From an uncultured Desulfobacter sp. (lineage in GTDB: Bacteria; Desulfobacterota; Desulfobacteria; Desulfobacterales; Desulfobacteraceae), in the NCBI RefSeq assembly GCF_963666675.1, contig NZ_OY762929.1:2914001-2978000 (forward strand): 64,000 nt of DNA, read 5' to 3'. Below, piece after piece: positions 8,614 to 17,280 of this stretch. The notes beneath the pieces are model-generated. The model had not been told where the DNA came from, did no database searches, and saw only the letters and a list, made by a program, of their open reading frames with translations. The number at the start of each line of letters is the position of its first letter. Position 1 is the stretch's first letter. The translations under genes were made by a program, and so were the position numbers.

Positions 8614-8639
8614 CACGAACAATAGAAAAGGATGGTTTA

Positions 8640-8918
8640 ATGAATATTTATGTCGGCAATCTTACAGAGCAGATGACGGAAACAATTCTTCGGGAAATGT
8701 TTGAGGCATTTGGCGTTGTGGAAAGTGTTAAAATCATAAAAAACAGATTCAACGGTCGTTCAAAGGGGTTCGGTTTTGTGGAAATGCCGAGTAACAGCGA
8801 AGCAGATAAAGCCATTAAGGCTTTGAACGGCAACATGATCAATAAAAAGCCCCTTAAAATAAAACAAGGGGATTCAGGGGCCAAAAAGAAGAAAAAATTT
8901 AAAAAGAGACGCTACTGA
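8640..8918 (+). CDS. RRM-domain RNA-binding protein
   Basis: A 92-residue protein made of a single RNA recognition motif. RNP2 is NIYVGNL at residues 2-8 and RNP1 is SKGFGFVEM near residue 42, with the aromatic residues needed to stack on RNA present in both. A basic tail (SGAKKKKKFKKRRY) follows, as in other bacterial single-RRM proteins, which act in RNA metabolism and often respond to cold. The start at 8640 gives the canonical RRM start; a longer frame from 8565 would be translated from the repeat. The gene is bracketed by copies B and C of the structured repeat in the same orientation. Confidence 0.93.
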   Translation: MNIYVGNLTEQMTETILREMFEAFGVVESVKIIKNRFNGRSKGFGFVEMPSNSEADKAIKALNGNMINKKPLKIKQGDSGAKKKKKFKKRRY

Positions 8919-8936
8919 CCCCTTGATATATTTTTT

Positions 8937-9032
8937 CATATGAAAGAGTTTAATAAGTTATTGAGTTCTTTCAATTTTTGTTGTGGGCCGAAGCCCGGTA
9001 GACGATATACCAGGGCGGCCCGTGGCCGTTTA
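8937..9032 (+). repeat. structured intergenic repeat, copy C
   Basis: A full copy located between the convergent RRM and nitroreductase genes. The first stem is weaker (GAAAGAGTTTAATA with TATTGAGTTCTTTC). The second part pairs GGGCCG with CGGCCC on the outside and GCCCGGTA with TACC-A-GGGC inside, and it ends GCCCGTGGCCGTT. Read on the opposite strand the element stays open for about 20 codons, which can produce false C-terminal extensions of genes. Confidence 0.85.
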
Positions 9033-9058
9033 TATACGATTATCCCCCCTGGCTTATC

Positions 9059-9847
9059 CTATAGCCAATTGACCTTGGCTTCCCGACGATCAGGAATACG
9101 ATGATACTTAAACTTGGGATATCCAAGGGCCAGGGCAGCATACACTCCGTGGTTTTCAGGCAGTTTCAGGTATCGGGAAATAGGTGCATGCCGGGTGGCG
9201 GCCCGCATGAAAAAACCGGCCCAGAAACTGCCGATACCGTATGATGTCGCTGCAAGTTCAAGGGATGTTACGGCAATTGTGCAGTCTGCGATTGGATTCA
9301 GGGCGTCTGTTGCCGCATGGGCGATGGCAAAGAGGGGCGCACTTCTTAAGATCATATCTTCGCCGGTTTCCCAGGCGGCGACAATTTCAGGAAATGCATT
9401 GTTCTGGTCCAGCCATTGGACGGTCATCTTTGCCAGGTCATGAATCTTATCCCGGTCATCCACCAGCAGCCAGTGAACCGGCTGACGGTTTTTGGCTGTG
9501 GGCGCCCAGCGCAGCATCTCCATGAGGTGGGCCACCTTTTCCCGTTCAACGGGTTTGTTTTTATAAACACGTACGGATCTGCGGTTTTTCAGCAAGGCCT
9601 CCATGGCGGGTACATCCACGGCGATCTGATTTAAGCCCGGTTCACAGTTATCGGGCGCGACGCCGTCAAAAGTCAGTGCATCCGATGGGCATACGGCAAG
9701 GCAATGGCCGCAGCGCATGCACATATCTTTGGCTTCGGGTATGACTTCCGGAAACCCGTCGCTGTTTTCCCTGAGAAGATTAAAAGGGCACTCAAGAATA
9801 CAAATGTTGTCTCGTTTGCATTTTTCAGTATTAATTTGAATCTGCAT
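9059..9847 (-). CDS. ferredoxin-nitroreductase fusion protein
   Basis: A 262-residue protein with an N-terminal two-cluster ferredoxin domain (CKRDNICILECP near residue 9 and a canonical CMRCGHCLAVCP near residue 42) fused to an FMN-binding nitroreductase domain that begins near residue 80 with NRRSVRVYKNKPV. Such proteins can pass electrons from clusters to FMN to reduce nitro- or other aromatic substrates; the true substrate is unknown. The ATG at 9847 has GGAG seven bases upstream. The first cluster motif is irregular (CxxxxCxxxC), so one cluster may be unusual. It is the last gene of a unit with an aldehyde dehydrogenase and an AhpD-like gene. Confidence 0.9.
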   Translation of the reverse strand: MQIQINTEKCKRDNICILECPFNLLRENSDGFPEVIPEAKDMCMRCGHCLAVCPSDALTFDGVAPDNCEPGLNQIAVDVPAMEALLKNRRSVRVYKNKPVEREKVAHLMEMLRWAPTAKNRQPVHWLLVDDRDKIHDLAKMTVQWLDQNNAFPEIVAAWETGEDMILRSAPLFAIAHAATDALNPIADCTIAVTSLELAATSYGIGSFWAGFFMRAATRHAPISRYLKLPENHGVYAALALGYPKFKYHRIPDRREAKVNWL

Positions 9848-9870
9848 GTTTATCTCCAATCAAAATAAAC

Positions 9871-9898
9871 GTTGTCCGGTCTTAATGGGCCGGACAAC
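9871..9898 (-). terminator. intrinsic terminator after aldehyde dehydrogenase gene
   Basis: A perfect 9-bp stem, GTTGTCCGG paired with CCGGACAAC, with a ten-base loop. On the minus strand it is followed by GTTTATTTTGATT. It lies ten bases after the aldehyde dehydrogenase stop codon, so it should lower read-through into the nitroreductase gene. Confidence 0.6.
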
Positions 9899-9908
9899 CC
9901 TGTCTGTA

Positions 9909-11246
9909 TTAATATCCGAGGACCCGGACCTGGGCAAACTGCCGGTGCCCGTCATGGGTGCCGTGGAATCCGAACCCGCTCTCCTTGGCGCCCACCCAGG
10001 GGGCATCGACGGCACCGACGCCCCGGTTGATACCCACCATTCCGGCTTCAAGGCGATCGGCCACCTCCCGGACCTCCTGTTTGCCGAAGACCACTGCACC
10101 CAGGCCGTAGGGGCTGTTATTGGCCCGACGGACGGCATCGTCAACGGTGGAGAACCGGCTGACGGCAACAACGGGTCCGAAGGTTTCTTCCTGGGACATG
10201 ACCATATCCTCGGTCATATCTGCGATCACTGTGGGATGAATATAGGGCGGGGACTGATCAGCCCCCCCCAGCAGTATCCGGGCCCCCTTGGTCCGGGCAT
10301 CCCGGATATGGCCCAGGATCACGGCATGCTGTTTTTTATTGATAATTGGACCGATGTTCACACTGGGCATATCCCAGGGACCGACTTTATAGAGGGCGGC
10401 AATTTCCACGACCTTGGATTCAAATTCTTCTGCAATCTGCCGGTCCACATAGATCCGTTCCGTTGAGGTACACATCTGCCCTGCGTTTTCTAAAGAACTG
10501 CCCACGGCAAACCGGGCCGCTGCATCAATATCTGCGTCCGCCAGGACAATCATGGGATCGTTTCCCCCAAGTTCCATGACCAGACGTTTGACGCCGCCGG
10601 CTGCCCTGGCCATGATATCCTTTCCTGCAGCCCGGGACCCGGTAAAGGCAATGATATTTACCGGGCTTTCCACCAGTGCCCTGCCCTGGTCCCCCCTGCC
10701 GTGGACAATCTGGAGCACATTATCAGGAAGTACCCGGTTCAGCAGTCCCACAAAAAAATCCGCCACCAGCGGGGTCTCCTCCGAGGGCTTGAACACCACG
10801 GAATTTCCGGCCATGAGTGCCGGGACAATGAGATTGTTGGCCATGGCCAGCGGATAGTTCCAGGGAGAGATCACGGCGGCAACCCCCAGAGCCCTGTATT
10901 CAATCCGTGTACCGCTGCCGGTCTCTTTGGGCTGAAGGGCCTCAAGGACCTGGCCTGAAATATAGGGGCCACCGTACAGCGTGCCGTTAACTTCCACTGT
11001 GGCCCGCCGGATATCCTTGCCCATTTCCCGGCATATGAGATCTACCAAGGTGTTGCCCCCGGACTCGGCCCCGGCCCAGGCCTTTTCCACCAGGCCCCGG
11101 CGTCCTTCAAGGCCCAATTCCCGCCATGCTGGGGCGGCTTCACGGGCCCTGTCAACACATTGGTTGATTTCCTCCGGGGAAGCAATTTTAACCTCACCCA
11201 ACTTTTCGCCTGTGGCGGGGTTATGGCATTCCAGTATATCACTCAT
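9909..11246 (-). CDS. NAD(P)-dependent aldehyde dehydrogenase
   Basis: A 445-residue aldehyde dehydrogenase, a little shorter than the usual 470-490 residues. The substrate-channel block VISPWNYPLAMANN is near residue 120, the glutamate motif VMELGGNDPM near 225, and the catalytic cysteine lies in NAGQMCTSTERI near 260; the C-terminal GAKESGFGFHG motif is also present. The pattern is closest to succinate-semialdehyde dehydrogenase-like enzymes, but specificity cannot be read from sequence. The start ATG at 11246 has GGGAG ten bases before it. It follows an AhpD-like gene by about 50 bases. Confidence 0.9.
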   Translation of the reverse strand: MSDILECHNPATGEKLGEVKIASPEEINQCVDRAREAAPAWRELGLEGRRGLVEKAWAGAESGGNTLVDLICREMGKDIRRATVEVNGTLYGGPYISGQVLEALQPKETGSGTRIEYRALGVAAVISPWNYPLAMANNLIVPALMAGNSVVFKPSEETPLVADFFVGLLNRVLPDNVLQIVHGRGDQGRALVESPVNIIAFTGSRAAGKDIMARAAGGVKRLVMELGGNDPMIVLADADIDAAARFAVGSSLENAGQMCTSTERIYVDRQIAEEFESKVVEIAALYKVGPWDMPSVNIGPIINKKQHAVILGHIRDARTKGARILLGGADQSPPYIHPTVIADMTEDMVMSQEETFGPVVAVSRFSTVDDAVRRANNSPYGLGAVVFGKQEVREVADRLEAGMVGINRGVGAVDAPWVGAKESGFGFHGTHDGHRQFAQVRVLGY

Positions 11247-11297
11247 TTTTGATTTCTCCCTGCCGCTAAAATAGACCGTTTTGCAGAATGTTTGGCG

Positions 11298-11642
11298 TTA
11301 CAATTTATCCATTTCATCCAGCATTTGAATGATTTTCAGGGATTCAGCCACCCCCGTTGTTCCCCGCATACTGATCACCACCCCCAATGTTTCCAGTATC
11401 TCCTCTTTTGTCGCACCCTGGCTAAGCGCAGCGTTGGCCTGCCCCAAAATACAGTTTTCACATCCCACACCAAGGGCAATGGCCAGGGCCATCAGCCGCT
11501 TTGTCTTTGTGTTCAGTGCACCATCCGCGTAAGCCGTTTTATCCATGGCACCGACATGACGGCCGACATCCGGCATTTGTACCAATAATTTTTTAAGTTG
11601 TTCCCTGCGGTTTTTGTCTTTTTCAATTGGACTTTCTTTCAT
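11298..11642 (-). CDS. carboxymuconolactone decarboxylase/AhpD-like protein
   Basis: A 114-residue helical protein of the carboxymuconolactone decarboxylase superfamily. The CxxC motif is present in GVGCENCILGQANAAL near residue 55, followed by the usual GATKEEILETLGVV helix. In AhpD-type peroxidase partners the residue four after the second Cys is a histidine that helps activate the cysteine; here it is Gln (CENCILGQ), so proton relay may be altered. It is the first gene of the AhpD-like / aldehyde dehydrogenase / nitroreductase unit, which suggests a redox or detoxification role. Confidence 0.85.
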   Translation of the reverse strand: MKESPIEKDKNRREQLKKLLVQMPDVGRHVGAMDKTAYADGALNTKTKRLMALAIALGVGCENCILGQANAALSQGATKEEILETLGVVISMRGTTGVAESLKIIQMLDEMDKL

Positions 11643-11977
11643 TTTTCACCCCATTGTCATTGTGCGTTTATGATAGCTGTTCCAGTATAAATTTTAGAAT
11701 ACAGGAGATAATGGTTAAAGTTTTTTAATTAATTTAATGAAAGTATCAATTTCATCATCCAAAACACTGACAATAATATCGACCACTCGTTGTTCCGCAA
11801 GAAAAGACAGCCAGCATAGTTCATGAACTGCTTACTAATTTACCGATGAAAAATTGTCAACGTTTTCATTCAGGTCCGCAAAGTACAGCAGTCATCCTGT
11901 CCGAACATGCACTTATTGACTTTTATAAATGATCTATCTTATAAATACTGACTTTGCGCATCAGCTCAGGATAAGGA
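11643..11977. other. intergenic region between divergent operons
   Basis: These 335 bases hold the promoter of the xseA operon at the right end (separate entry). On the minus strand, between about 11710 and 11830, a 35-codon open piece reads HELCWLSFLAEQRVV and so on before a stop; it has no start codon or binding site and may be a gene remnant. I see no hairpin or repeat here. Confidence 0.5.
11916..11944 (+). promoter_or_regulatory. sigma70-type promoter of the xseA operon
   Basis: TTGACT at 11916-11921 and TTATAA at 11939-11944 are separated by exactly 17 bases. This is a near-consensus housekeeping promoter and sits 33 bases before the xseA start codon, so transcription would begin just ahead of the GGATAAGGA ribosome-binding region. 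Confidence 0.7.
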
Positions 11978-13324
11978 ATGGTACCACAAAAAGATAATAA
12001 AGTTTACACCGTCGGCACACTGACAAAACAGATAAAAAATCTGCTTGAGGATCGGTATCCTTTTTTGTGGATCACAGGTGAAATTTCAAATTTTTCAACG
12101 CCTGCGTCGGGTCACTCCTATTTTTCATTAAAAGATGACACGGCCGTTATTTCCTGCGTGATTTTTAAAGGACAAAAACGCCATCTGAAATTCACCCCTG
12201 AAAACGGAATGAAGGTCAAAGGGATGGCGCGCCTCTCGCTTTACGAACCCCGTGGGGCTTACCAGCTGATCTTTGAACATATTGAACCCGAAGGCACAGG
12301 CGCGCTCCAGCAGGCCTTTGAACAACTCAAAGCCAAGCTTGCCGAGATGGGCTGGTTTGATGCGGCCCATAAAAAAGAGATCCCTTTTTTGCCGTCGGGC
12401 ATCCATGTGATCACCTCGGGTACTGGGGCCGCGGTGCGTGACATTATCCAGGTGGCCAAACACCGCTGTCCAAGCGTGCCCCTTGAAATCATTCCCGTCA
12501 AGGTCCAGGGCGATACCGCAGAGTTTGAGATTGCCCAAGCCATTGAACTTGCCAACACGGTCAACACCTGTGACCTGATTATCATTGCCAGAGGCGGTGG
12601 TTCCCTGGAAGATCTATGGGCCTTTAACACCGAAACCGTGGCACGTGCCGTTTTTGAATCGGAACTGCCCGTCATTTCAGGTGTCGGCCATGAAATCGAT
12701 TTTACCATTGCCGACTTTGTTGCCGATCTTCGGGCACCAACCCCATCGGCGGCTGCCCAGATGGCCCTGCCGGACCAGGCCGCGATTCTCCACCAAATTC
12801 TTGGATTTCAACAAGAGTTAAACAACAAAATTGAAAGACGTATCCTGCAGCTGAAAGAACGTATAAACGATTTGCGCAGTCGTCTGAAAAGTCCTCTCAG
12901 GGTGGTGGATGATTTCAGGTTCCGCATTGAGGATCTGCAGACCAGAGCCTTTTCGCTGGTCAAAAATCAGATTGCCCACCAACGCGAGAGAACCCAATGG
13001 CTCCAAAGAACGCTGGCAGGCACCTTGCCCCGCATCCAGACACATAGAAAGGATGTTGTGGATCTCAAGACAAACCTGGATTATCTGTTTCAAGCGTTCT
13101 TGAAGCAATGCAAAGACAAGGTAAACCAACAACATGGCCAGCTTGAGACCTTAAATCCGTCATCCGTGTTAAAGCGCGGTTACAGCATCACACGCACGCG
13201 CACCGACGGTCATGTTGTGATGGATGCCGACGCCGTCAATACGGACGACGGCATTGAAATTATTTTATCTAAAGGACGCCTGGATGCCCGGGTGGAAAAA
13301 ATATATGGCAAAGAAAACCTTTGA
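11978..13324 (+). CDS. xseA: exodeoxyribonuclease VII large subunit
   Basis: A 448-residue XseA. The N-terminal OB fold (FLWITGEISNFSTPASGHSY) is followed by the catalytic domain with HVITSGTGAAVRDI, the IIIARGGGSLEDLWAFN motif near residue 205 and SGVGHEIDFTIADFV near 235, then long coiled coils and the C-terminal RGYSITR segment. Together with XseB it degrades single-stranded DNA into short pieces during mismatch and damage repair. The xseB gene overlaps its 3' end by 20 bases, as in many bacteria. It is the first gene of a five-gene operon that continues into isoprenoid synthesis. Confidence 0.97.
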   Translation: MVPQKDNKVYTVGTLTKQIKNLLEDRYPFLWITGEISNFSTPASGHSYFSLKDDTAVISCVIFKGQKRHLKFTPENGMKVKGMARLSLYEPRGAYQLIFEHIEPEGTGALQQAFEQLKAKLAEMGWFDAAHKKEIPFLPSGIHVITSGTGAAVRDIIQVAKHRCPSVPLEIIPVKVQGDTAEFEIAQAIELANTVNTCDLIIIARGGGSLEDLWAFNTETVARAVFESELPVISGVGHEIDFTIADFVADLRAPTPSAAAQMALPDQAAILHQILGFQQELNNKIERRILQLKERINDLRSRLKSPLRVVDDFRFRIEDLQTRAFSLVKNQIAHQRERTQWLQRTLAGTLPRIQTHRKDVVDLKTNLDYLFQAFLKQCKDKVNQQHGQLETLNPSSVLKRGYSITRTRTDGHVVMDADAVNTDDGIEIILSKGRLDARVEKIYGKENL

Positions 13325-13532
13325 ATCGGCACTCAAACAGCTCGAATCCATTGTCAAAGAGATGGAATCCGGTGACCTGACATTGGAAAAGGCAGTCAAA
13401 AAATACGAAGAAGGGATTGCCAATACCCGCTTCTGCCTTGAAATTTTAGACAAAACCGAACAGAAAATCACCCAACTGACCCTGAATGCCGACGGCGAAC
13501 CCGATGTATCAGATTTTAAGGAAGAACAATGA
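13305..13532 (+). CDS. xseB: exodeoxyribonuclease VII small subunit
   Basis: A 75-residue helical protein matching XseB: TFESALKQLESIVKEMESG then LTLEKAVKKYEEG, both family landmarks. The start at 13305 (ATGGCAAAG) overlaps xseA by 20 bases, and the last codon overlaps the ispA start as ATGA. Several XseB copies bind each XseA. The longer frame starting at 13224 is a shadow of xseA. Confidence 0.96.
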   Translation: MAKKTFESALKQLESIVKEMESGDLTLEKAVKKYEEGIANTRFCLEILDKTEQKITQLTLNADGEPDVSDFKEEQ

Positions 13533-14470
13533 GCGCTTTTGACCTTTCCGAATTTTTATCCCGGAACAGAAACCTGGTTGATGATGCATTATTTAGCGTA
13601 TTTGAACCGCTGGATCGGCAGCGCGAGCTCGTCCAGGCCATGACACACTCTCTGATGGCCGGCGGCAAACGGGTGCGCCCTGCCCTGGCACTGGCAACGG
13701 CCGGTGCCCTGGGTGCCGATCCGGTTATTGCCCTGCCCGCATCGTGTGCCATTGAAATGATCCATACCTATTCTCTGATCCATGATGATCTGCCGGGCAT
13801 GGATGATGATGATCTGCGCCGTGGGGTTCCCACCTGCCATAAGCAATTTTCCGAAGCCACGGCCATTCTGGCCGGAGACGGGCTCTTGACCCATGCCTTT
13901 CATATACTTGCCGCGCCCGGGTCCTGTTTCAAGGTGTTTCCGGATGCCCAAACCCGATTGATCCTGGTTGAAAAGATATCTGCCGCAGCCGGCATCAACG
14001 GAATGGTGGAGGGTCAGATGCTGGATATGCAGGCTGAAAACAATCCAGAAGCCTTACCGTCAGACAAGTCTGACGCCCTTGCTCATCTCAAAAAAATCCA
14101 CCGGCATAAAACCGGGGCCATGATTGAAGTCAGTGTGGCATCCGGGGCCCTCAGTGCCGGGGCCGGCTTCGAGGCCTTAAACGCGTTGGGCACATATGCC
14201 CAGAATATCGGCCTTGCTTTCCAGGTCATGGATGACATCCTGAATGTGGAAGGCGATCCCAAAGTCATGGGCAAGGCCGTGGGTACCGATGCCCTGCACG
14301 ACAAAATGACCTTTCCCGCCCTTTTGGGTCTGGATGGCTCCAAAGATTTTTCAAAAGAGCTTGTGGCCGATGCCCTGGCGGCCTTGGACGGTTACGGTGA
14401 TGAAAAATTCAAGAAAAAAAGTGAGCCGCTGCGCGCCATTGCCGGATATATTATTAACAGGAAACGATGA
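13529..14470 (+). CDS. ispA: farnesyl/geranyl diphosphate synthase
   Basis: A 313-residue trans-prenyltransferase that condenses isopentenyl diphosphate with allylic diphosphates to make geranyl and farnesyl diphosphate. The first aspartate-rich motif is DDLPGMDDDDLRRG near residue 85, in the form typical of bacterial IspA, and the second is FQVMDDILNVEGD near 232. Here the last position of DDxxD is Asn, which I believe is common in this lineage. The gene is coupled to xseB by a four-base overlap and followed by dxs 20 bases later, the classic xseB-ispA-dxs order. Confidence 0.95.
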   Translation: MSAFDLSEFLSRNRNLVDDALFSVFEPLDRQRELVQAMTHSLMAGGKRVRPALALATAGALGADPVIALPASCAIEMIHTYSLIHDDLPGMDDDDLRRGVPTCHKQFSEATAILAGDGLLTHAFHILAAPGSCFKVFPDAQTRLILVEKISAAAGINGMVEGQMLDMQAENNPEALPSDKSDALAHLKKIHRHKTGAMIEVSVASGALSAGAGFEALNALGTYAQNIGLAFQVMDDILNVEGDPKVMGKAVGTDALHDKMTFPALLGLDGSKDFSKELVADALAALDGYGDEKFKKKSEPLRAIAGYIINRKR

Positions 14471-14490
14471 AGGCTTAAAAGAGGTAGGCA

Positions 14491-16371
14491 TTGAAATATC
14501 TTGACCTAATAAACGGCCCCGATGATCTGAAACGCATCCCAAGAAACGAACTCGGTGCGGTTGCCCGTGAGATCCGGAGCAGAATTATTGATGTGGTATC
14601 AAAAAACGGCGGACACCTGGCATCCAGTTTAGGTGTGGTCGAACTGACCATTGCCCTGCATTATGTGTTTGATCTGCCCAAGGACACCCTGATCTGGGAT
14701 GTGGGGCACCAATCCTATGCCCACAAACTTTTAACCGGGCGGCACAAGAACTTTGACACCCTTCGAAAATACAAGGGTATTTCAGGGTTTGTTAAGATCA
14801 AGGAAAGCCCCTATGACAGTTTAACCGTGGGGCACGCCTCCACCTCCATTTCTGCGGGTCTTGGTATGAGTTATGCCAAGAAGCTCAAAAAAGATACCTC
14901 CAATGTGGTCTCCATCATCGGCGACGGGTCCATGACCGCAGGCCTTGCCTATGAAGGGCTGAACCACTCCGGCGACTCCCAGCAAAAATACATCGTTATC
15001 TTAAATGACAACGACATGTCCATCTCCGCCAATGTGGGGGCCTTGTCATCTTATCTGTCCCGGACCTTTTCACACAAGGCCCTGCAGAACATGCGCAACC
15101 AGTTCGGCCAGTTTTTAAAGTCCGTTCCCAAAATCGGGGATGATATGTACGGCTGGGCCAAACGGTGGGAGGAGTCGTTTAAAACCTTTGTGACCCCGGG
15201 TATGCTGTTCGAAGCCTTTAATTTTGACTATTTCGGACCCATTGACGGCCATAATCTGGACCATCTCATTGATATTTTATCCAACATTAAAGATCCGGAT
15301 TCTCCGGTGCTCTTGCATGTGACCACCAAAAAGGGCAAAGGGTATGAGCCCGCTGAGAAAAATCCGGTCTATTTCCACGGCGTGGGTAAATTTTCCGTGG
15401 ACACCGGAAAATGCCCGGTGTCGTCAAAAAGTACCCCGCCCTCCTATACCTCCGTGTTCGGTAAGTGCATGATTGACCTTGCCGAACAAAACAAGTGCAT
15501 TGTGGCGGTGACGGCTGCCATGCCCGAGGGGACGGGGTTAGGACCTTTTTCCGAAAAATTTCCCGACAGATTCATTGACGTGGGTATTGCCGAACAGCAT
15601 GCCGTGACCTTTGCCGCAGGACTTGCCGCCAAAGGGGGAAAGCCTGTGGTGGCCATCTATTCCACCTTTTTGCAGCGCGGCTACGACCAGATTCTTCATG
15701 ATGTCTGTATTGACAACCACCCGGTCATTTTCGCCCTGGACCGCGGCGGCATTGTGGGCGAAGACGGCCCCACCCACCACGGATTGTTTGATTTTTCCTA
15801 TCTTCGGTCCATGCCGAATATGACTGTTATGGCACCCATGGATGAAAACGAACTCGTTCGGATGATGCACACAGCCGTGGCCCTCCCGGGCCCCATTGCC
15901 CTGCGTTATCCCAGGGGCATCGGCCAGGGCGTCGACATTGATTACAATGCCAAAGCCCTAGAGATCGGTAAAGCAAAGGTGCTCCGTACCGGCGACGACC
16001 TGTTGATACTTGGTATCGGCCGCTGCGTCAATGACGCCATGGATGCTGCGGAACAGCTGTCCACCCAGGGCGTTGAAAGCACCGTGGTCAACGCCCGGTT
16101 TGTAAAACCGTTGGATGCAGATCTGATCCTGGAGCTTGCAGGAAAAATCAAAAAAGTGGTGACCATTGAAGAGCACGTCCTGGCAGGCGGCTTTGGTTCT
16201 GCCGTCCTTGAACTCATCGCAGATAACGGTCTTTCAGGGTGTAGGGTCAACCGGGTGGGCATTAAAGATCAATTCGTTGAACACGGCACCCAGGATGAAC
16301 TTCGAAGAGATTACGGTGTAGATGCCCAGGCGGTTGTGACCGCAGGGTTGAAATTGAGCCGTGAAAAATAA
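14491..16371 (+). CDS. dxs: 1-deoxy-D-xylulose-5-phosphate synthase
   Basis: A 626-residue Dxs, the thiamine-diphosphate enzyme that joins pyruvate and glyceraldehyde 3-phosphate in the first step of the MEP isoprenoid pathway. The cofactor motif runs from IIGDGSMTAGLAYEGLN to ILNDNDMSIS near residues 148-178; the pyrimidine-domain motifs DVGIAEQHAVTFAAG and GEDGPTHHGLFD are also present. Translation starts at TTG 14491, preceded by GAGGTAGG; the ATG at 14467 runs into a stop at once. The 3' end overlaps tlyA by 11 bases. Confidence 0.97.
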   Translation: MKYLDLINGPDDLKRIPRNELGAVAREIRSRIIDVVSKNGGHLASSLGVVELTIALHYVFDLPKDTLIWDVGHQSYAHKLLTGRHKNFDTLRKYKGISGFVKIKESPYDSLTVGHASTSISAGLGMSYAKKLKKDTSNVVSIIGDGSMTAGLAYEGLNHSGDSQQKYIVILNDNDMSISANVGALSSYLSRTFSHKALQNMRNQFGQFLKSVPKIGDDMYGWAKRWEESFKTFVTPGMLFEAFNFDYFGPIDGHNLDHLIDILSNIKDPDSPVLLHVTTKKGKGYEPAEKNPVYFHGVGKFSVDTGKCPVSSKSTPPSYTSVFGKCMIDLAEQNKCIVAVTAAMPEGTGLGPFSEKFPDRFIDVGIAEQHAVTFAAGLAAKGGKPVVAIYSTFLQRGYDQILHDVCIDNHPVIFALDRGGIVGEDGPTHHGLFDFSYLRSMPNMTVMAPMDENELVRMMHTAVALPGPIALRYPRGIGQGVDIDYNAKALEIGKAKVLRTGDDLLILGIGRCVNDAMDAAEQLSTQGVESTVVNARFVKPLDADLILELAGKIKKVVTIEEHVLAGGFGSAVLELIADNGLSGCRVNRVGIKDQFVEHGTQDELRRDYGVDAQAVVTAGLKLSREK

Positions 16372-17113
16372 AGCCGTCAGAAAACGCCTGGACCAGGCCC
16401 TGGTTGAACAAGGCCTGATACGGTCAAGGGAACGGGCCAAGGCCATGATCATGGCCGGAAAGGTTCTTGTGAACGGGATCAAGGTCGATAAACCGGGCAG
16501 CCAGGTCAACCCCGATGCCCAGCTTGAGGTCAAAGCCCCGGATCACCCTTACGTCAGCCGGGGCGGGCTTAAACTTGAAAAAGCACTCCAAAGTTTCCCC
16601 GTATCTGTCCAGGATGCGGTGTGCCTTGATATCGGCGCATCCACCGGGGGATTTACCGACTGTCTGCTTAAATTCGGCGCCCAAAAAGTGTATGCCGTGG
16701 ATGTGGGCTACGGCCAGTTGGACTGGTCCCTGCGCCAGGATGACCGGGTGGTGGTTTTAGAGCGTACCAATATCCGCCACCTTCCCTACGAAAGCATTGG
16801 CCAACCCATGGATGCAGTGGTGGCGGACACCTCGTTTATCTCTCTGAAAACCGTAATCCCGGCAGCGGAAAAATTCATGCAGGCGGGCACCAATATCCTG
16901 GCCCTGATCAAGCCGCAGTTCGAGGCGGGAAAGGAAAATGTCGGCAAGGGCGGCATCGTCAAGGATCCTGAAATCAGAAACCAGGTAAAACAGGATATTA
17001 TCTTCTTTTTTCAAAACCGGGGATACAAGGTGAACGGCACCGTTACCTCACCGGTTCTGGGCGCAAAGGGCAATGAGGAATACGTAATTTCGTTAGTTTA
17101 CGGAAAAAAATAA
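16361..17113 (+). CDS. tlyA: TlyA-family 2'-O-ribose rRNA methyltransferase
   Basis: A 250-residue protein with an N-terminal S4 RNA-binding domain (RLDQALVEQGLIRSRERAKA) and an FtsJ-type methyltransferase domain with SAM motif LDIGASTGGFTDCLL near residue 90, VYAVDVGYGQLDW after it and the LIKPQFEAGKENVGKGG block. TlyA enzymes methylate 16S and 23S rRNA riboses in other bacteria. The start is GTG at 16361, inside the end of dxs, which implies translational coupling. It is the last gene of the xseA operon. Confidence 0.94.
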   Translation: MKNKAVRKRLDQALVEQGLIRSRERAKAMIMAGKVLVNGIKVDKPGSQVNPDAQLEVKAPDHPYVSRGGLKLEKALQSFPVSVQDAVCLDIGASTGGFTDCLLKFGAQKVYAVDVGYGQLDWSLRQDDRVVVLERTNIRHLPYESIGQPMDAVVADTSFISLKTVIPAAEKFMQAGTNILALIKPQFEAGKENVGKGGIVKDPEIRNQVKQDIIFFFQNRGYKVNGTVTSPVLGAKGNEEYVISLVYGKK

Positions 17114-17163
17114 AATAATTCTGTTATTTTTATTTCATTTTGATTATTAGAGTATTGTTATTT

Positions 17164-17258
17164 ATATATGAAAGTTGCAATAAACTTGTTAAGTTACTTT
17201 CATGTTTTGTTGTGGGGTGAATCCGGGTGTCGTATCCCAAGTCAGCCCACGGCTGTTA
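17164..17258 (+). repeat. structured intergenic repeat, copy D
   Basis: A diverged full-length copy. The first hairpin arms have drifted (GAAAGTTGCAATAAAC and GTTAAGTTACTTTC) but remain partly complementary; the core reads TTTTGTTGTGGGG and the right end GCCCACGGCTGTTAAT. GTGGG at the start of the second part can pair with CCCAC near the end. The copy ends 22 bases before the EF-G paralogue start, directly ahead of its AAAGGAG ribosome binding site. Confidence 0.75.
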
Positions 17259-17280
17259 ATAATATTCTAAAGGAGCCGTA

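Noticed and set aside
8565..8639. Longer N-terminus of the RRM protein
   Set aside because: The added 25 residues are translated from repeat copy B and lack a binding site; the canonical RRM starts at 8640.
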